From Pegoplata infirma (taxonomy: Eukaryota; Arthropoda; Insecta; Diptera; Anthomyiidae), in contig OY992540.1 in NCBI GenBank assembly GCA_963921195.1, positions 22,208,262 through 22,272,261 of the forward strand: DNA of 64,000 nt, in the 5' to 3' direction. The notes below the pieces were generated by a model that saw nothing but the letters and a program-made list of their open reading frames with translations, was not told the DNA's origin and searched no databases. This document shows, in pieces, positions 33,530 to 43,301 of the stretch (the first letter of the stretch is position 1; each line of letters begins with the position of its first letter). Both the position numbers and the translations under genes were made by a program.

Positions 33530-34686
33530 GGCATTAGGCAAAATCGCCAAAAAAATTTTATGAAAAATCGCCCAAGTGCAAAATCGCCCACAAAATATGA
33601 AAAATTACCCAAAAAGAAAAAATACGAAACTTCGCCCAAAATTAACGAAAAAACCCAAAAAAGAAATGAAAAATGGCCCAAAAAAAAAAAAAAAATTCTA
33701 ACACATTTTTTTCAAAACACATACTACACAGAAAAGCTTTCTTTTGCGGAGAGGGTGGGTCTAAAGCATGGAGTTTGTAATCCCTAAGCCCGGTCGGCTA
33801 CGCAGAAGAACTTTAAGACAAAACTTTTTAGATAAGACCATAGGTTACGTGGTTATTATATATTTTTATAGATCGTTGTTGCGAGAATACAGCCCGTAAA
33901 AAGCATAAGTAATTGATGTAAAAGATTTTAAGTGTGAAACTTAAATTTTAACGAAATAAAAAAAAAATGGAATCAGCTCCGATTAAAGCGCCGCAGGGTA
34001 AAAATTTTACCAACAAATTTTAACATCGCGCGATTTTTTGGCCTGCGGAGCTTTCATCGGAGTTGCATGCTGGTTTTAAATTCATTACTATTGATTTTCT
34101 ACTGCGATGTGATTGATTCTGCATGTACAACTCATTTTTAATAAATTCAACCTAACCGAGAACTGGTAACAATGACCGTCGTCTCGTTGTAGCGAAAAAA
34201 CCAAGGGCTCTGGAGGGAATCAAACCCACGACTTCTGCATGTAAGAGCAGGGGTTTTGGGTTCGATTCTTAACAGAGCCTTTGTATGTTAGCAACAACGG
34301 AACGGTTTTGCTTCAGATTATTCTTGGTTAGTTAAATATATAATTTATAAAAAAACACGATATGCGTTTGCTGTTTCTAAAAATAACAATATACTGATTT
34401 ATTGTGACATACATATTTCAGTTTTGACATTTTAAGATTTTGACAAAAAATAAAACCAAAATAAAATTGGTCAATTTTTCATATATAATTTTTGGGTAAT
34501 TTTTCGTAATGAAAAATCACCCAATTTTTAATTTTGAAATTTTGCCCAAAAACTATGAAAATTTGCCCAAAAATGTTGGGTAACTTTTCATATGAAATAT
34601 TACCCAAATTTGTATGAAACATTTTTGGGCAAATTTTCGTTTTCTTTTTTGGGCCATTTTTCTTTTGGGCGATTTTGCCTACAGCC
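33530..34686. mobile_element. Foldback with TAGGCAAAATCGCC ends
   Basis: TTAGGCAAAATCGCC on the left faces GGCGATTTTGCCTA on the right. Further in, AAAATCGCCCA and TGGGC(A/C)ATTTT motifs recur many times. The flanks AAAATTTTTGGC and AAAATTTTTTGCC look like a target duplication. It carries a SINE at 34,133. The open frames at its ends are only readings of these low-complexity repeats. Confidence 0.7.
34133..34290 (-). mobile_element. tRNA-derived SINE, copy 2 (degraded head)
   Basis: ACAATGACCGTCGTCTCGTT, GTAGCGAAAAAACCAAGGGC and AATCAAACCCACGAC match the SINE at 53,507-53,722. On the minus strand the B box reads GGTTTGATTCC. The head region is lost, and it is followed by a second B-box-like GGTTCGATTC in the opposite orientation (about 34,259), as though two heads met. 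It lies inside the foldback. Confidence 0.75.
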
Positions 34687-35467
34687 AAAATTTTTTGCCA
34701 AAAATTAGTTAACTGAAAATTTTTTTATTTAAACTTAGTTCATACACATTTGAGGACCCCATTGAGTTTGGACCCGATATGTCCAGACCCCGATGGGTCT
34801 AGACCTAGTTGGGTTTTTAAAAATCGTCATGGTTTTTGATCCAAAATTTGTGTCCGTCTCGCTCTACCTTGCTTAGTTTTTGAGATACGTGATTTTAGGG
34901 GACTACTGGGTTTTTGAGAATTAAAAAACTCGATAACTTCAAAAATATTACTCGGAGAGCCTTTGGACTTTTTGTTGTGTCGGCAATATTTACCGAGATA
35001 TGATAATTTTAAAATTTTCTTGAATGCTAAATTTTTTGGATCCAAAGTTAGGAACCATTAGGGTTCAGACATGAGAAGAGGACCGGCGATAATATGAACC
35101 TGAGAACCCAAAATGGCCTCCATTTTGCTCCATCTGGCTTTTCCGAGATAGCGCCATTTTAAGTTTTCTTAAAAATTAAAAACTACAACTTTTGCTAATA
35201 TTAGCAAAAAAGGTTGTAAAAATTTGGTCAACTCAAATTTAAATTTGGAAAAAAAAATGGTTCAAATTTTGTTTAAAATTGCTAATGCGCTAAATGAAGT
35301 TTACAAGATATTTTTGCTGACATGCTAATCTCAACTAAAAATTTGCTAAAGATTAGCTTAGGTTAGGTTGGATGGGCGTCTGCCAATTTGGCGAATTCAC
35401 TCGGAGGCCATAAAGCCCATTGAGATTCCCCTAAAGTTGTCTCCCTACCCCCCTGATATACAAAATT

Positions 35468-35989
35468 CTACCTCTCAAACCACCCCGATTCCCTAAGGTA
35501 TTCTGCTAGAGACGTCAATGGGACACTGTTTAGGCAATCTAAGTCATCAAAAAATCGTTGCCTCAAATACTTAAGATGACGTTTCATCAGACCCGGACAT
35601 TCACACAACAAGTGCCTCACTGACTCCTCCTCCTCCACCTCTCCACAACTTCTGCAAAAGTCCCTGTGAGAAATTCCCATACGAACGGCCATTTGGCCGA
35701 TTATACAGTGTCCTGTCAGTACTCCTACTAATAGGCTAACCGCCCGTTTGCCAAAGGTAAGAAGACTTTCTGTCCTCTTAGGATTTGGCAGTGGCCACAT
35801 GGTCCGCGATATCCTGCACGTGGTCAGCGATATCCACCTATCCCTCATCATATTCTCCGATATCCTATAAATTTCGTTTATCAACTCCACTATAGGAACC
35901 GAGATATCAGGTTCGACACGTTCCCCCACCGACTCGGAGCGACCTCTTGCACACTCATCAGCTAATTCGTAACCATCGCACAGTGCCAC
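35468..35989 (-). pseudogene. LINE C-terminal ORF with zinc knuckle
   Basis: An open stretch of 173 codons. Residues from about 6 (YELADECARG) continue the RNase H interrupted by the element at 35,979; the first few codons lie inside that element. ALLVGVLTGHC-type sequence (LVGVLTGHCIIGQM) precedes CRSCGEVEEEESVRHLLCEC and PGLMKRHLKYLRQRFFDD. The C-x2-C...H-x3-C-x-C pattern is the nucleic-acid-binding tail of this LINE class. The frame is intact to the stop after GWFER, so this is the best preserved LINE coding segment in the window. Confidence 0.85.
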
Positions 35990-36819
35990 ATTTGGCCAAT
36001 CTAGGACGACAAAAATCCAATTTTATTTATATTGACTGGAAATTGGGTATAAATGTTCTATTTGACTTCAAAAACAACATTATGAAAAATATGGGAGGCC
36101 AGTTAACGGCCACGCCCACTTTTTAAAAAATTTTAAATTTTGGTTGTAATTTCTTTAAACTTAGTATATATACTCTGATGGAATGTAGAAATAATATCAC
36201 AAAAAAAGGGGGCGGTCAGACAGCTGCCACGCCCACTTTTTAAAAATATGTTTAAAAAATATGTAAAAACAAGGTTTATATATCGCCCCACTGTAGTCGG
36301 CGTCGCAGACGGTCGCAAAAGTTAGCCGTTGAAATAAGTTCTATGGATATTGGTCAATATGTCTGAAAAAGTCGGGCGACCAATAGCGACCAAACACAAA
36401 AGTTCTATTCCATCAAAAAAAATAAATATATAATTTTCTTTTCAAAAATTTTTATTATGTTAAAAATTTAATAAAAAATAGAAAAAATTGTTTAAAAAAA
36501 GAAGAAAGGACATGACTTAAAGCCTTTAAATATCCTTTAAAATTACCAAAAAAGAGTGTATAAATATCTTTTTTTGTTAAAAAGTTACAACATTTTAAAA
36601 TCGACTTAATTAATGCGAAATAATGAACACTACTTTCAGGATTTTACAAGATTCAACTTTATGCACCCACATCTTAATAACGAATAGAATTATAGTTTTT
36701 ATATGAGTATTTCCGTGTTATTAGGAAAGTTTTATAATACATACAAACAAATCATAAAAATCGGGGAACCTTTTTTTTTTGATTTTTGTCGTGCTGGATT
36801 GGCCAAATGTGGCACTGTG
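35979..36819. mobile_element. Transib/RAG-type non-autonomous element
   Basis: 841 bp with 39-base inverted ends (two mismatches). Each end is CACAGTG, then 23 bases beginning CCACATTTGGCCAATC, then ACAAAAATC. CACAGTG is the RSS heptamer, and the nonamer differs from ACAAAAACC at one base. The left heptamer is 35,979-35,985 and nonamer 36,009-36,017; the right ones are 36,813-36,819 and 36,781-36,789 (inverted). A perfect 5-bp duplication, CATCG, flanks it (35,974-35,978; 36,820-36,824). Removing the element and one CATCG restores the LINE frame GHSGVDGYELADE. The interior holds GGCCACGCCCACTTTTTAAA-like motifs twice but no transposase. Transib elements are known for CACWATG-like ends and 5-bp duplications. 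Confidence 0.85.
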
Positions 36820-36883
36820 CATCGACCCCACTATGTCCAGGGACCCAGATTAGCTTGACAGTGTGCTGACTGATTCGATGAAG

Positions 36884-37607
36884 CCCAGGAAAATTTTTTA
36901 GAACCGATTCTGACAACACTTGTTCTAGAACAGGTTCTTCGGTTATTATACACCATTACAATTAATTATTCAGAACAAGTTAAGTATAAGTTAGTGGGAA
37001 TCTTGTTCTCTGCAATCAAAGTTTCATAACATTTTGGTTCTCAGGAATTGAAAAAAAAAAATTATGTGTCAAAAAAATTAAAAAAATAAATATCAATTTT
37101 TTGTTAACCAAGAAGAAAACACGAAATTCTATCAAATTATCAGAATATAATCGTGAAAATTTTTGATACAAAGGTAAGTAAATTAAATTTTGATTGTCTG
37201 GGTCGGGTCAAATACTAATAATATTATGTTTTTTAGTTTTGTTTGCAGAAAATCCATGTTCTGGTATATCATTGTTGAAAATCCCAAAATGCAATTTAGG
37301 AGGGGACAAAGGATTTAGTTGTGGATGTGGATGTGAATATTCCATGTCATATAAGATTATTTTTATCTTTACTTAATAAATTAATGCAATTTAAAATATT
37401 TTTTTTATTCTCATATCTGTTCCAAATTTCACTTCTAGAACCGATTCCGAGGAACAAAAATATGTTCTAATTTTGCTTACAAACACCTGTTGCTTTTGGG
37501 ACAATCGCTTTGTAAAAAGAATCGGTGTTGCACAAGAATTAGAACAGGTTCTAGGGAAGTATAAGTTGTTCCACAATCGGTTCTTTGCAACCGAAAATTT
37601 TGCTGGG
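36884..37607. mobile_element. 724-bp CCCAGSAAAATTTT element
   Basis: The ends are CCCAGGAAAATTTTTTAGAA and, inverted, CCCAGCAAAATTTTCGGTTG. AGAACCGATT and TTCTAGAACAGGTTCT-type motifs occur in both arms. LINE RNase H sequence lies on both sides (ATTCGATGAAG | AGGGATTGTATAC). No transposase. Inside, 37,170-37,380 has a splice-like arrangement. A 2-bp or no target duplication. Confidence 0.75.
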
Positions 37608-37900
37608 AGGGATTGTATACAATTACTAACAATTCTCGATTTTACAGTGTGTGACCCTAAGGCCTTCAGAGCTGCAAGACTGTCCACAAAAATGTTGATG
37701 GCGCAAGGACTTAGGTCCTTTGTCATAATCATCTGCGCGGCTTTGTCAATTGCAAAAACCTCGGCCTGGAAAACACTACACTTGTCCGGGAGCCTTACTG
37801 AGGCCCTGATTTCGAGGCATTCAGAGTATACCCCCGAACCCGTACCCATCTCCATCTTCGATCCGTCCGTGAAAATTGAGATCGCATTCCCCGTTATAAC
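37608..37900 (-). pseudogene. LINE RNase H domain, N-terminal half
   Basis: The minus strand encodes FTDGSKMEMGTGSGVYSE, then LPDKCSVFQAEVFAID and INIFVDSLAALKAL. The three acidic residues expected of the first three RNase H positions are present (TDGS, AEVF, VDS). The stretch after GIVSNCIQSL is broken by the element at 36,884. In the intact LINE this domain follows the reverse transcriptase and would remove RNA from the hybrid. Confidence 0.85.
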
Positions 37901-38066
37901 AGAGTTTGCCGCCTAGTCTTCCCTAGTTCCCTAGTTGGTATTTGGACTTCGAAGTTCCTTTTAAAGTTCGTCTGCGGTGAGATATAGTCGGTTTTCCGTT
38001 AAAGATTAGCTAACTAGCACTAGCAAAAAAAAAAAATTAATAAATCTACTAATGTATAATTTTGAC

Positions 38067-39100
38067 TGAACTATCTCAAAGTGAGCAAACTTTTACTCTA
38101 AATTCCTAGGTGTATCTAGCTAATGACTTAACTTGGTTCCATGTCATTCCGATATCTTTATAACAATTTTTTTTGTTTCTTATCCACGTTAAGAGTGAGC
38201 GACCAGGACCTCATTGACCTTGCGTGTTTGACTCTATCGCTGCGCGTAAAATTTCATATGGGAGCTTTTGCTTTAGCTCATACTCGATCGAGTTGAGGTT
38301 CGCCGATTCGAGAAGCTGTTCTTTTTTAAACACAGTACGGCCAGAGGATTTGTAGGTTTTGGTGTGGTAGGATTTTTCAGCGGTGTGGTAGGTATTACAG
38401 CCATAGAGAAGTACACTTGTTACACTACTGTTGAAAATAAGAAGTTTTGTTTTTTGAGTTGAGTTGAAGGTGGGTCGAAAGGTGGGTTGAAATATTCCAT
38501 TGTACCGTACCCTGGAAAGAAGAATTTAGTAAAGGATGTGAGAAAGTTTAAAGAGAGTGAAATGTGCTTGCTCAGAACTTCTAACAAGGAGAGTCTCCCT
38601 GGTGTCACCCTCCGACCTTCATGAAATTTGGATATGTTGTTCAAAACGTAAATTAATTCGACACATATTTTTGTTTAGCGTCCAAACTCATTTTTAGGGG
38701 GGCTCGATTTGTATGGGGGAAAGTTGACCATTTTCCGTTTTTTACGATTAACTCCTATTTACTCAAAATTGGTATAGGCATATTTGGTATCATATTAAAG
38801 GTTTTTGAATACCAATCTCGTGATTCTAACAACGTGCCAAAAAAGTAAATGCTTTTCGACTTATTAACAAAAATATCCAAAATTTTTGGCATTTTACTCA
38901 ATATGACCAAAATTTGTGCATGTTTAGACACGTTCTATGCACACGAAGATAGGTTTTCCTAAGACCTTTCATTTGGTATATAACATGACTAGGTTTCTTT
39001 GTATAATAAAGGAGATAAACGCAAAAAACTGAAAAATTCCAGTTAATTCCCCCCTCATTTTCACCCCCTTAATATGAATTTGGGCCGCTGTAAAAAAATA
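38067..39100. other. Non-coding spacer
   Basis: No coding remnants recognised. The sequence around 38,575-38,640 (CTCCCTGGTGTCACCCTCC) and 39,370 (CTGGTGACACCAAGGAGAC) forms a distant inverted pair that brackets the MITE at 39,105. This may mark an unrecognised element. Confidence 0.4.
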
Positions 39101-39104
39101 CGTA

Positions 39105-39321
39105 CTCAGAGAAAACAGTTTAGTTATGCCAGCCGAATTTAGAGCCAACTGCATGGTTTAATAACAACAACCGAAATTTTCGTTTGCGATAACCGAAATT
39201 TGTTTATAACAAATTAACTTCTGTTGGTTCAACTAATCGCAACAGAAAATTTCGGTTGTTGAAATTAAACCATGCAGTTGGCTCTAAATGCGGCTGGCAC
39301 AATTAAACTGCTTTCTCTGTG
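39105..39321. mobile_element. CTCAGAGAAA MITE, copy 2
   Basis: A 217-bp palindromic MITE with TA at 39,103-39,104 and 39,322-39,323. Ends CTCAGAGAAAACAGTTTAGT and, inverted, CACAGAGAAAGCAGTTTAAT. It is very similar to 21,370-21,595, with arms carrying AGAGCCAACTGCATGG. Confidence 0.88.
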
Positions 39322-39389
39322 TATCCGTTTATTTTTCCTGCTCTACAAAATAACACTAATTTCATAAAGATCGGCTGGTGACACCAAGG

Positions 39390-40005
39390 AGACCTTCCTT
39401 GTAAGTTGTTTTCACAAACCTGAGAAAGTCAAACAAGGAAAGTCCATGAACCATGTCCATTGACAGAATATCAGATCCTATCATCCGCAGTCTAGCTCTT
39501 GAGAACGCTGGGCAACAACAAACGTAGTGTTCGTTGTGTCCTCATCGTCATGGCAAGCTGAGACGTCATTGAGTCTACAGAGGGTCTAATAAGACACCCA
39601 ATCTCGTTTGCAACAGTTCCTTCTACTTAAACTGTGTAAATAGTATGCCGCTTTAGTATTTATTCTTGCATGTCAACTTATTTGACCATCTTTCCATGAA
39701 AGTTCATCAGCTATTTCAGGCCAATACCTTATTACTCCGGATTGTGGGAAGTTGTATCGGATTCAAAGTTTGCCAAAGAATCGGCAACCTCATTTCACCG
39801 TATTCCCATATGACCCGGAGCCTACAAGAGACAGACCCTGTTCTCACATGTAACCTCATTAAGTCTGCGCCTACATTCTTGGATACTTTTAAATGTTGTG
39901 ACTGGAGAATCCAGTGCCTTAAGCGCAGCTTGACTGTCACAACAGATACTCTCCTATCCCTCCATCTATTTTCGATAGCAAACACTTGACAAACAAATTT
40001 TATAA
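39390..40005 (-). pseudogene. LINE RNase H and tail remnant
   Basis: On the minus strand, ICCDSQAALKALDSPVTTFK, then QECRRRLNEVTCENRVCLL, APGHMGI, NEVADSLANFESDTTSHNPE. These are the middle and end of an RNase H domain of I/LOA type with a few stops. Further down, a degraded zinc tail and LRMIGSDILSMDMVHGLS are visible. The RT that should precede it has been replaced by RTE-type sequence. Confidence 0.8.
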
Positions 40006-40168
40006 AGCGATTGGAATGCTGAGTGAGCTTTATTTCGGGCATTTGTATTCTCTCTGACCCACCATCTACAGTTAATGTTTTCTTTTTATTTATCTTTAGA
40101 CCTTCTTTTTCGGCGTTCTTTGCGCAGCATGTTGCTGTATCGGTGTGCAAGTAGACAGATGTCTTCAG

Positions 40169-41018
40169 CAGGGCTGTCAGATATGGCGATTTCTCGCCAA
40201 ACGTGGCGATTTTAAAATGTGTTTGGCGACAAGTTTTTCGATTTGGCGACGTGGCGATTTTTTGGCGATTTACAAAATGATTGGCGATTTCTTTGGCGAT
40301 TTTGTCAAATTATTTCCTGAATATTTTCAAAAGATTAGTAGAGCCATTATTTCAAATTATCAAATTTTATTCACTTTTGGTGCGCTTAGACAGTTAAAAC
40401 TTTTTTTTAACATTTTCGACAGACTTCTACAAGTCTGCTCGTCTAAGTGGCTCTTTATGAATTAAAACAAAACAAAAAACATTTGGGAAATTTGTCCAGT
40501 GTCCAGGAGAGTCAAAAACTATAATACGCGAATCACAATAAAATTAATTACTTTTTTTCTCCAATTTTACACTGTTGTAAACTATTGTTGAGTAAAAATA
40601 GCGATAAGAAAATTAAGAAATATTCAAGACCGATTATCATGGATCGATTGGGGTTTTTGCATTAGTGCAGAAAACAAGCATAAATGAATTTTGAGTCACA
40701 TTTATTGCCTATGGACAGATTTTAGAAGTAATTAGCAAAATTTTTCAATGTAGTAATTTATAAATTACCGATTGAAGTAAAAAAATACAAAAACTAAAAA
40801 AAAAATTACTTTTGGCGATTTTTATGTATTTTTCTAGGATTTTGGCGATTTTTGAGTATTATTATTTTCTAGCCGTTATAAAGAAAACAAAATATATTTT
40901 TTTTAAATAAAACCAATTATTTTTTTGACAAAAACTGAAAATATTTGAGTTTTGGCGATTTCTGGCGATTTTTGGCATCCGATTTGGCGATGAGCGTAAA
41001 AAAAATCTGACAACCCTG
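40169..41018. mobile_element. 850-bp hAT-type non-autonomous element
   Basis: Perfect 8-bp target duplications, GTCTTCAG, at 40,161-40,168 and 41,019-41,026. The ends are CAGGGCTGTCAGATATGGCG and, inverted, CAGGGTTGTCAGATTTTTTT. TTTGGCGATTT or close variants occur about a dozen times, concentrated near both ends, as expected of subterminal transposase-binding repeats. No transposase is present. It interrupts the catalytic motif of an RTE-type RT remnant. Confidence 0.92.
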
Positions 41019-41162
41019 GTCTTCAGCATAATCGATGCCTTTAAGACGTTACAATAAATTAAATTAGATACCAACTAGACAATCAGAGTTTGTCTGTTGT
41101 ATAACACAATCAAGAAGTATAAGAAAGAGCGTTGGAGATAGGACACAACCACAGGTTATATA

Positions 41163-41431
41163 CAGACTCGACAGTAGAGTCTTATAAGAAAAAATAGGGA
41201 AGAACTAAGCGATTTTAGGAGAAACAGATCGGTTTTTAGCTAGTTTTAAGCAAACATGCCAACACTTGCTACGACTTATGAATAAGTGAAACAATAAAAA
41301 CCGATCTGGCATCTATTTTTATCATGGCTCATTTTATTAGTTTGCCATTTCTAACTTAATTCGTAGAATAATTTTAAAACATTAACCATATGGTTCAACT
41401 TTTTTGACACATGCCACTTATGTCGAGTCTG
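41163..41431. mobile_element. 269-bp TA-flanked MITE (CAGACTCGACA)
   Basis: The ends are CAGACTCGACA and its exact complement TGTCGAGTCTG. TA at 41,161-41,162 and 41,432-41,433. AAACCGATC/GATCGGTTT motifs form an inner inverted pair. It interrupts the RTE-type RT just upstream of its CVLSP motif. Confidence 0.88.
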
Positions 41432-42149
41432 TATTATTCTGTAGCACAACCTTCTCTTACGCCAGATTCAATTGATAATGATTGATTTTTCTTAACATTG
41501 AAGCAAACAGCGCATTCGTCTTCGGTACATAGTTCCCTTCCCGTATTATGTTAACAATTTTTCTAGAAATCCTCTGCAGTTGAGTGAGACCCATAGAGTT
41601 TCTATTGACACATTACCGAACGCACGTTCGAGGTTCCCAAATAGTATGTTCAAAGGGCAGTTGAATTCAACGGATTGTTTTATTATAATTCTTTGGGTGG
41701 TCACATGATCGTCACGAGAACGTATAAGATTGTCTCAACAATATGCGTTGGAGGATTATAAGGCTAAGTACTTTGTTGTTTGTAATACCTCGTGTTTTTT
41801 TACTTCTTTGTGAGTAGGAGGCGAACACCATCGGCAGAAACATTCATTGAAGTTGTTTGCGTTATTGGATGAAGAGCTAAAGAAAGTGCGATATCTACGT
41901 AATTGATCTTCTGTTGATGTTATCTCGCTTCCGTCAAGGTCTTTAATGACCGTAGTTTTTCAAATATTGCTACTTCGGAGTTGATTGACTGATTGATATA
42001 CTCCACACATATTTCTATGTTGCTGAATTTTTCAGTATCCTGCGCGATCTGTTAAATATAATGTATGGTCTGTACTGTCTGGTCGTACTAAAAAAAAGCA
42101 CACTGCATTGGAATACCGCCCTTTGAGTCTTGGATATGTAGCATTCCGG

Positions 42150-42475
42150 GAAGTTGAGCTTCAAAAAATGTTAACAAAGATTGATCGAATCTGCACGAAA
42201 AAGTGTGACGAAATCTATTCAGGAGAGCTTGAGTGAGCGTTGATACCATCTAGGGAGTGTTGGATAGGTGACAGGTATGATAAGATACAAGGAGTCTGGG
42301 ATTAGTTACATTAAATGTAATAGAGCCTCCTTTAACTTTTACAAAAACGAATCGAAACTATATGAACAAGTGAGATTCGCAGTCTATTCAGAGTAGCTTG
42401 GGTTGACAGTGTTGTGAGACTGCAGTATAGTAGTATACTCGGCTAAGGCTTAAATTAAGAGAACAACCGTTCTTC
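42150..42475 (+). pseudogene. RNase H N-terminal fragments, duplicated
   Basis: FYKNESKLYEQVRFAVYSE (42,335-42,395) resembles FYTDGSRLHKQVGFGVYSE at 49,352. An earlier GAAATCTATTCAGGAGAGCTT at about 42,210 looks like a second, shorter copy of the same spot. Strongly degraded. Confidence 0.55.
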
Positions 42476-42555
42476 GCCAAAAGAAAAACTAACTTACTAA
42501 GCCCAAAGAAAATCAATTAAAACCCACAAATTTTTATTTTTTTTATTTGAAATAA

Positions 42556-42991
42556 CCCTGCAAAAAAAGTCATTACGACTTCCCAGTGGAGTGCTTTAAA
42601 ACTATAACAAATGTAATGAAATACAACAAAGATAAAAAAAAAACACAAGACAAAAACACACAAACATTTTTTTCTACTCCAGAATACATACATAGACTCA
42701 GCTCTTAACTCATTACCTATCGCGACACCTTACTACTACTACAGGGAAGTAGTTGGAAGTTGTTTGAAAGCTCGGAGTACTTCTTATCTACTTCTTATCT
42801 ACTTACATGTGTATGGGAGTGTCGCGGAAGGTAATGAGTTAAGTGCTGAATAACAACTTTTTATGGAGTAGAAAAGAATGCCTTTGCATTTTTTTCTTGT
42901 GTTTTTTTTTGGTATTTTTGTTGTATTTCATTACATTTGTTGTAGTTTTAAAGCACTCCAAATAGAAGTACTCCGCCCTTTTTTTGCTGGG
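42556..42991. mobile_element. 436-bp CCCWGCAAAAAAAG foldback
   Basis: Ends CCCTGCAAAAAAAGTCATTA and, inverted, CCCAGCAAAAAAAGGGCGGA. The arms of about 190 bases match well (GGAGTGCTTTAAAACTA(T/C)AAC; ACATTTGTTGTA; CTTAACTCATTACC). The loop has a duplicated TACTTCTTATC. The minus-strand frame inside has no domain. Confidence 0.85.
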
Positions 42992-43301
42992 AAGTTTAAA
43001 TGTTTCAGAATCTATGAAAGTTTTTGTTCGAGATTCTGAAATATTTTTTTTCAATAGTGAACTTTAATAACAGATGCAATTGCAACAACCATAAATATAT
43101 CACCTTATTTTAAAGGGTGTCGCAACCGGTCATTCATTTGGTTGCTACAATCACGTCTCCAGTGTCACAATATGTTTGCAGTTGTCACAACCATATTGTG
43201 GTTGTCATAACCAAAGTGAGGTTGTGACATCCGCATAACTGGTTACGGCAACTTCAACAATAATGTTGAAATATTAACGTGTATGCCAACTGGAGTTGGT
43301 A

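Larger units (their letters stand above)
35359..37999 (-). mobile_element. 5-prime-truncated RNase H LINE
   Basis: A 12-bp target duplication, TAAAGATTAGCT, flanks it (35,347-35,358 and 38,000-38,011). On the minus strand it starts CGGAAAACCGACTATATCTC, encodes an RNase H domain and a zinc-knuckle tail, and ends CCATCCAACCTAACCTA. The RT is lost to 5-prime truncation. Two DNA elements interrupt it, at 35,979 and 36,884. The presence of RNase H suggests the I or LOA clades of the Jockey/I group. It inserted into family E copy 3. Confidence 0.88.
33424..38066 (-). mobile_element. Family E copy 3, split by nested insertions
   Basis: Family E sequence in reverse orientation occupies 33,424-33,530 (CACTCAAAGAAAAAAACTG), 34,687-35,358 (including TTGCTTAGTTTTTGAGATAC and CAGACCCCGATGGG) and 38,000-38,066 (AGCTAACTAGCACTAGC...ATAATTTTGACTG). 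The gaps are a foldback at 33,530 and a LINE at 35,359. Joined, the pieces follow the order of copy 2. Confidence 0.8.
40006..42060 (-). pseudogene. RTE-type reverse transcriptase remnant
   Basis: On the minus strand the order is KDLDGSEITSTEDQLRRYRT (41,890-41,950), VTTQRIIIKQSVEFNCPL and FGNLERAFGNVSIETLW (41,600-41,720; RT motif FvDFekAFDsv), then CVLSPTLFLILLDCVIQQT (41,085-41,150; QGCVLSP motif), GIDYA (41,030), EDICLLAHR (about 40,145), and EKEGLKINKKKT. The YADD-equivalent reads YAED and is cut by a hAT element. A MITE sits at 41,163. Stops and frameshifts show it is dead. Confidence 0.8.

Noticed and set aside
33364..33787. Two overlapping opposite frames of over 100 codons rich in aromatic or lysine residues
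   Set aside because: They are readings of AAAATCGCCCA-type low-complexity repeats of the foldback element.
35355..35375. TTAGGTTAGGTT, a match to the insect telomere repeat TTAGG
   Set aside because: It is the antisense of the LINE 3-prime end AACCTAACCTAA. Very similar tails end the LINEs at 46,213, 50,270 and 53,262, and flies of this kind are known to lack TTAGG telomeres.
37473..37916. A 147-codon plus-strand frame
   Set aside because: It is antisense to the RNase H remnant of the LINE at 35,359-37,999 and partly reads the CCCAG element.
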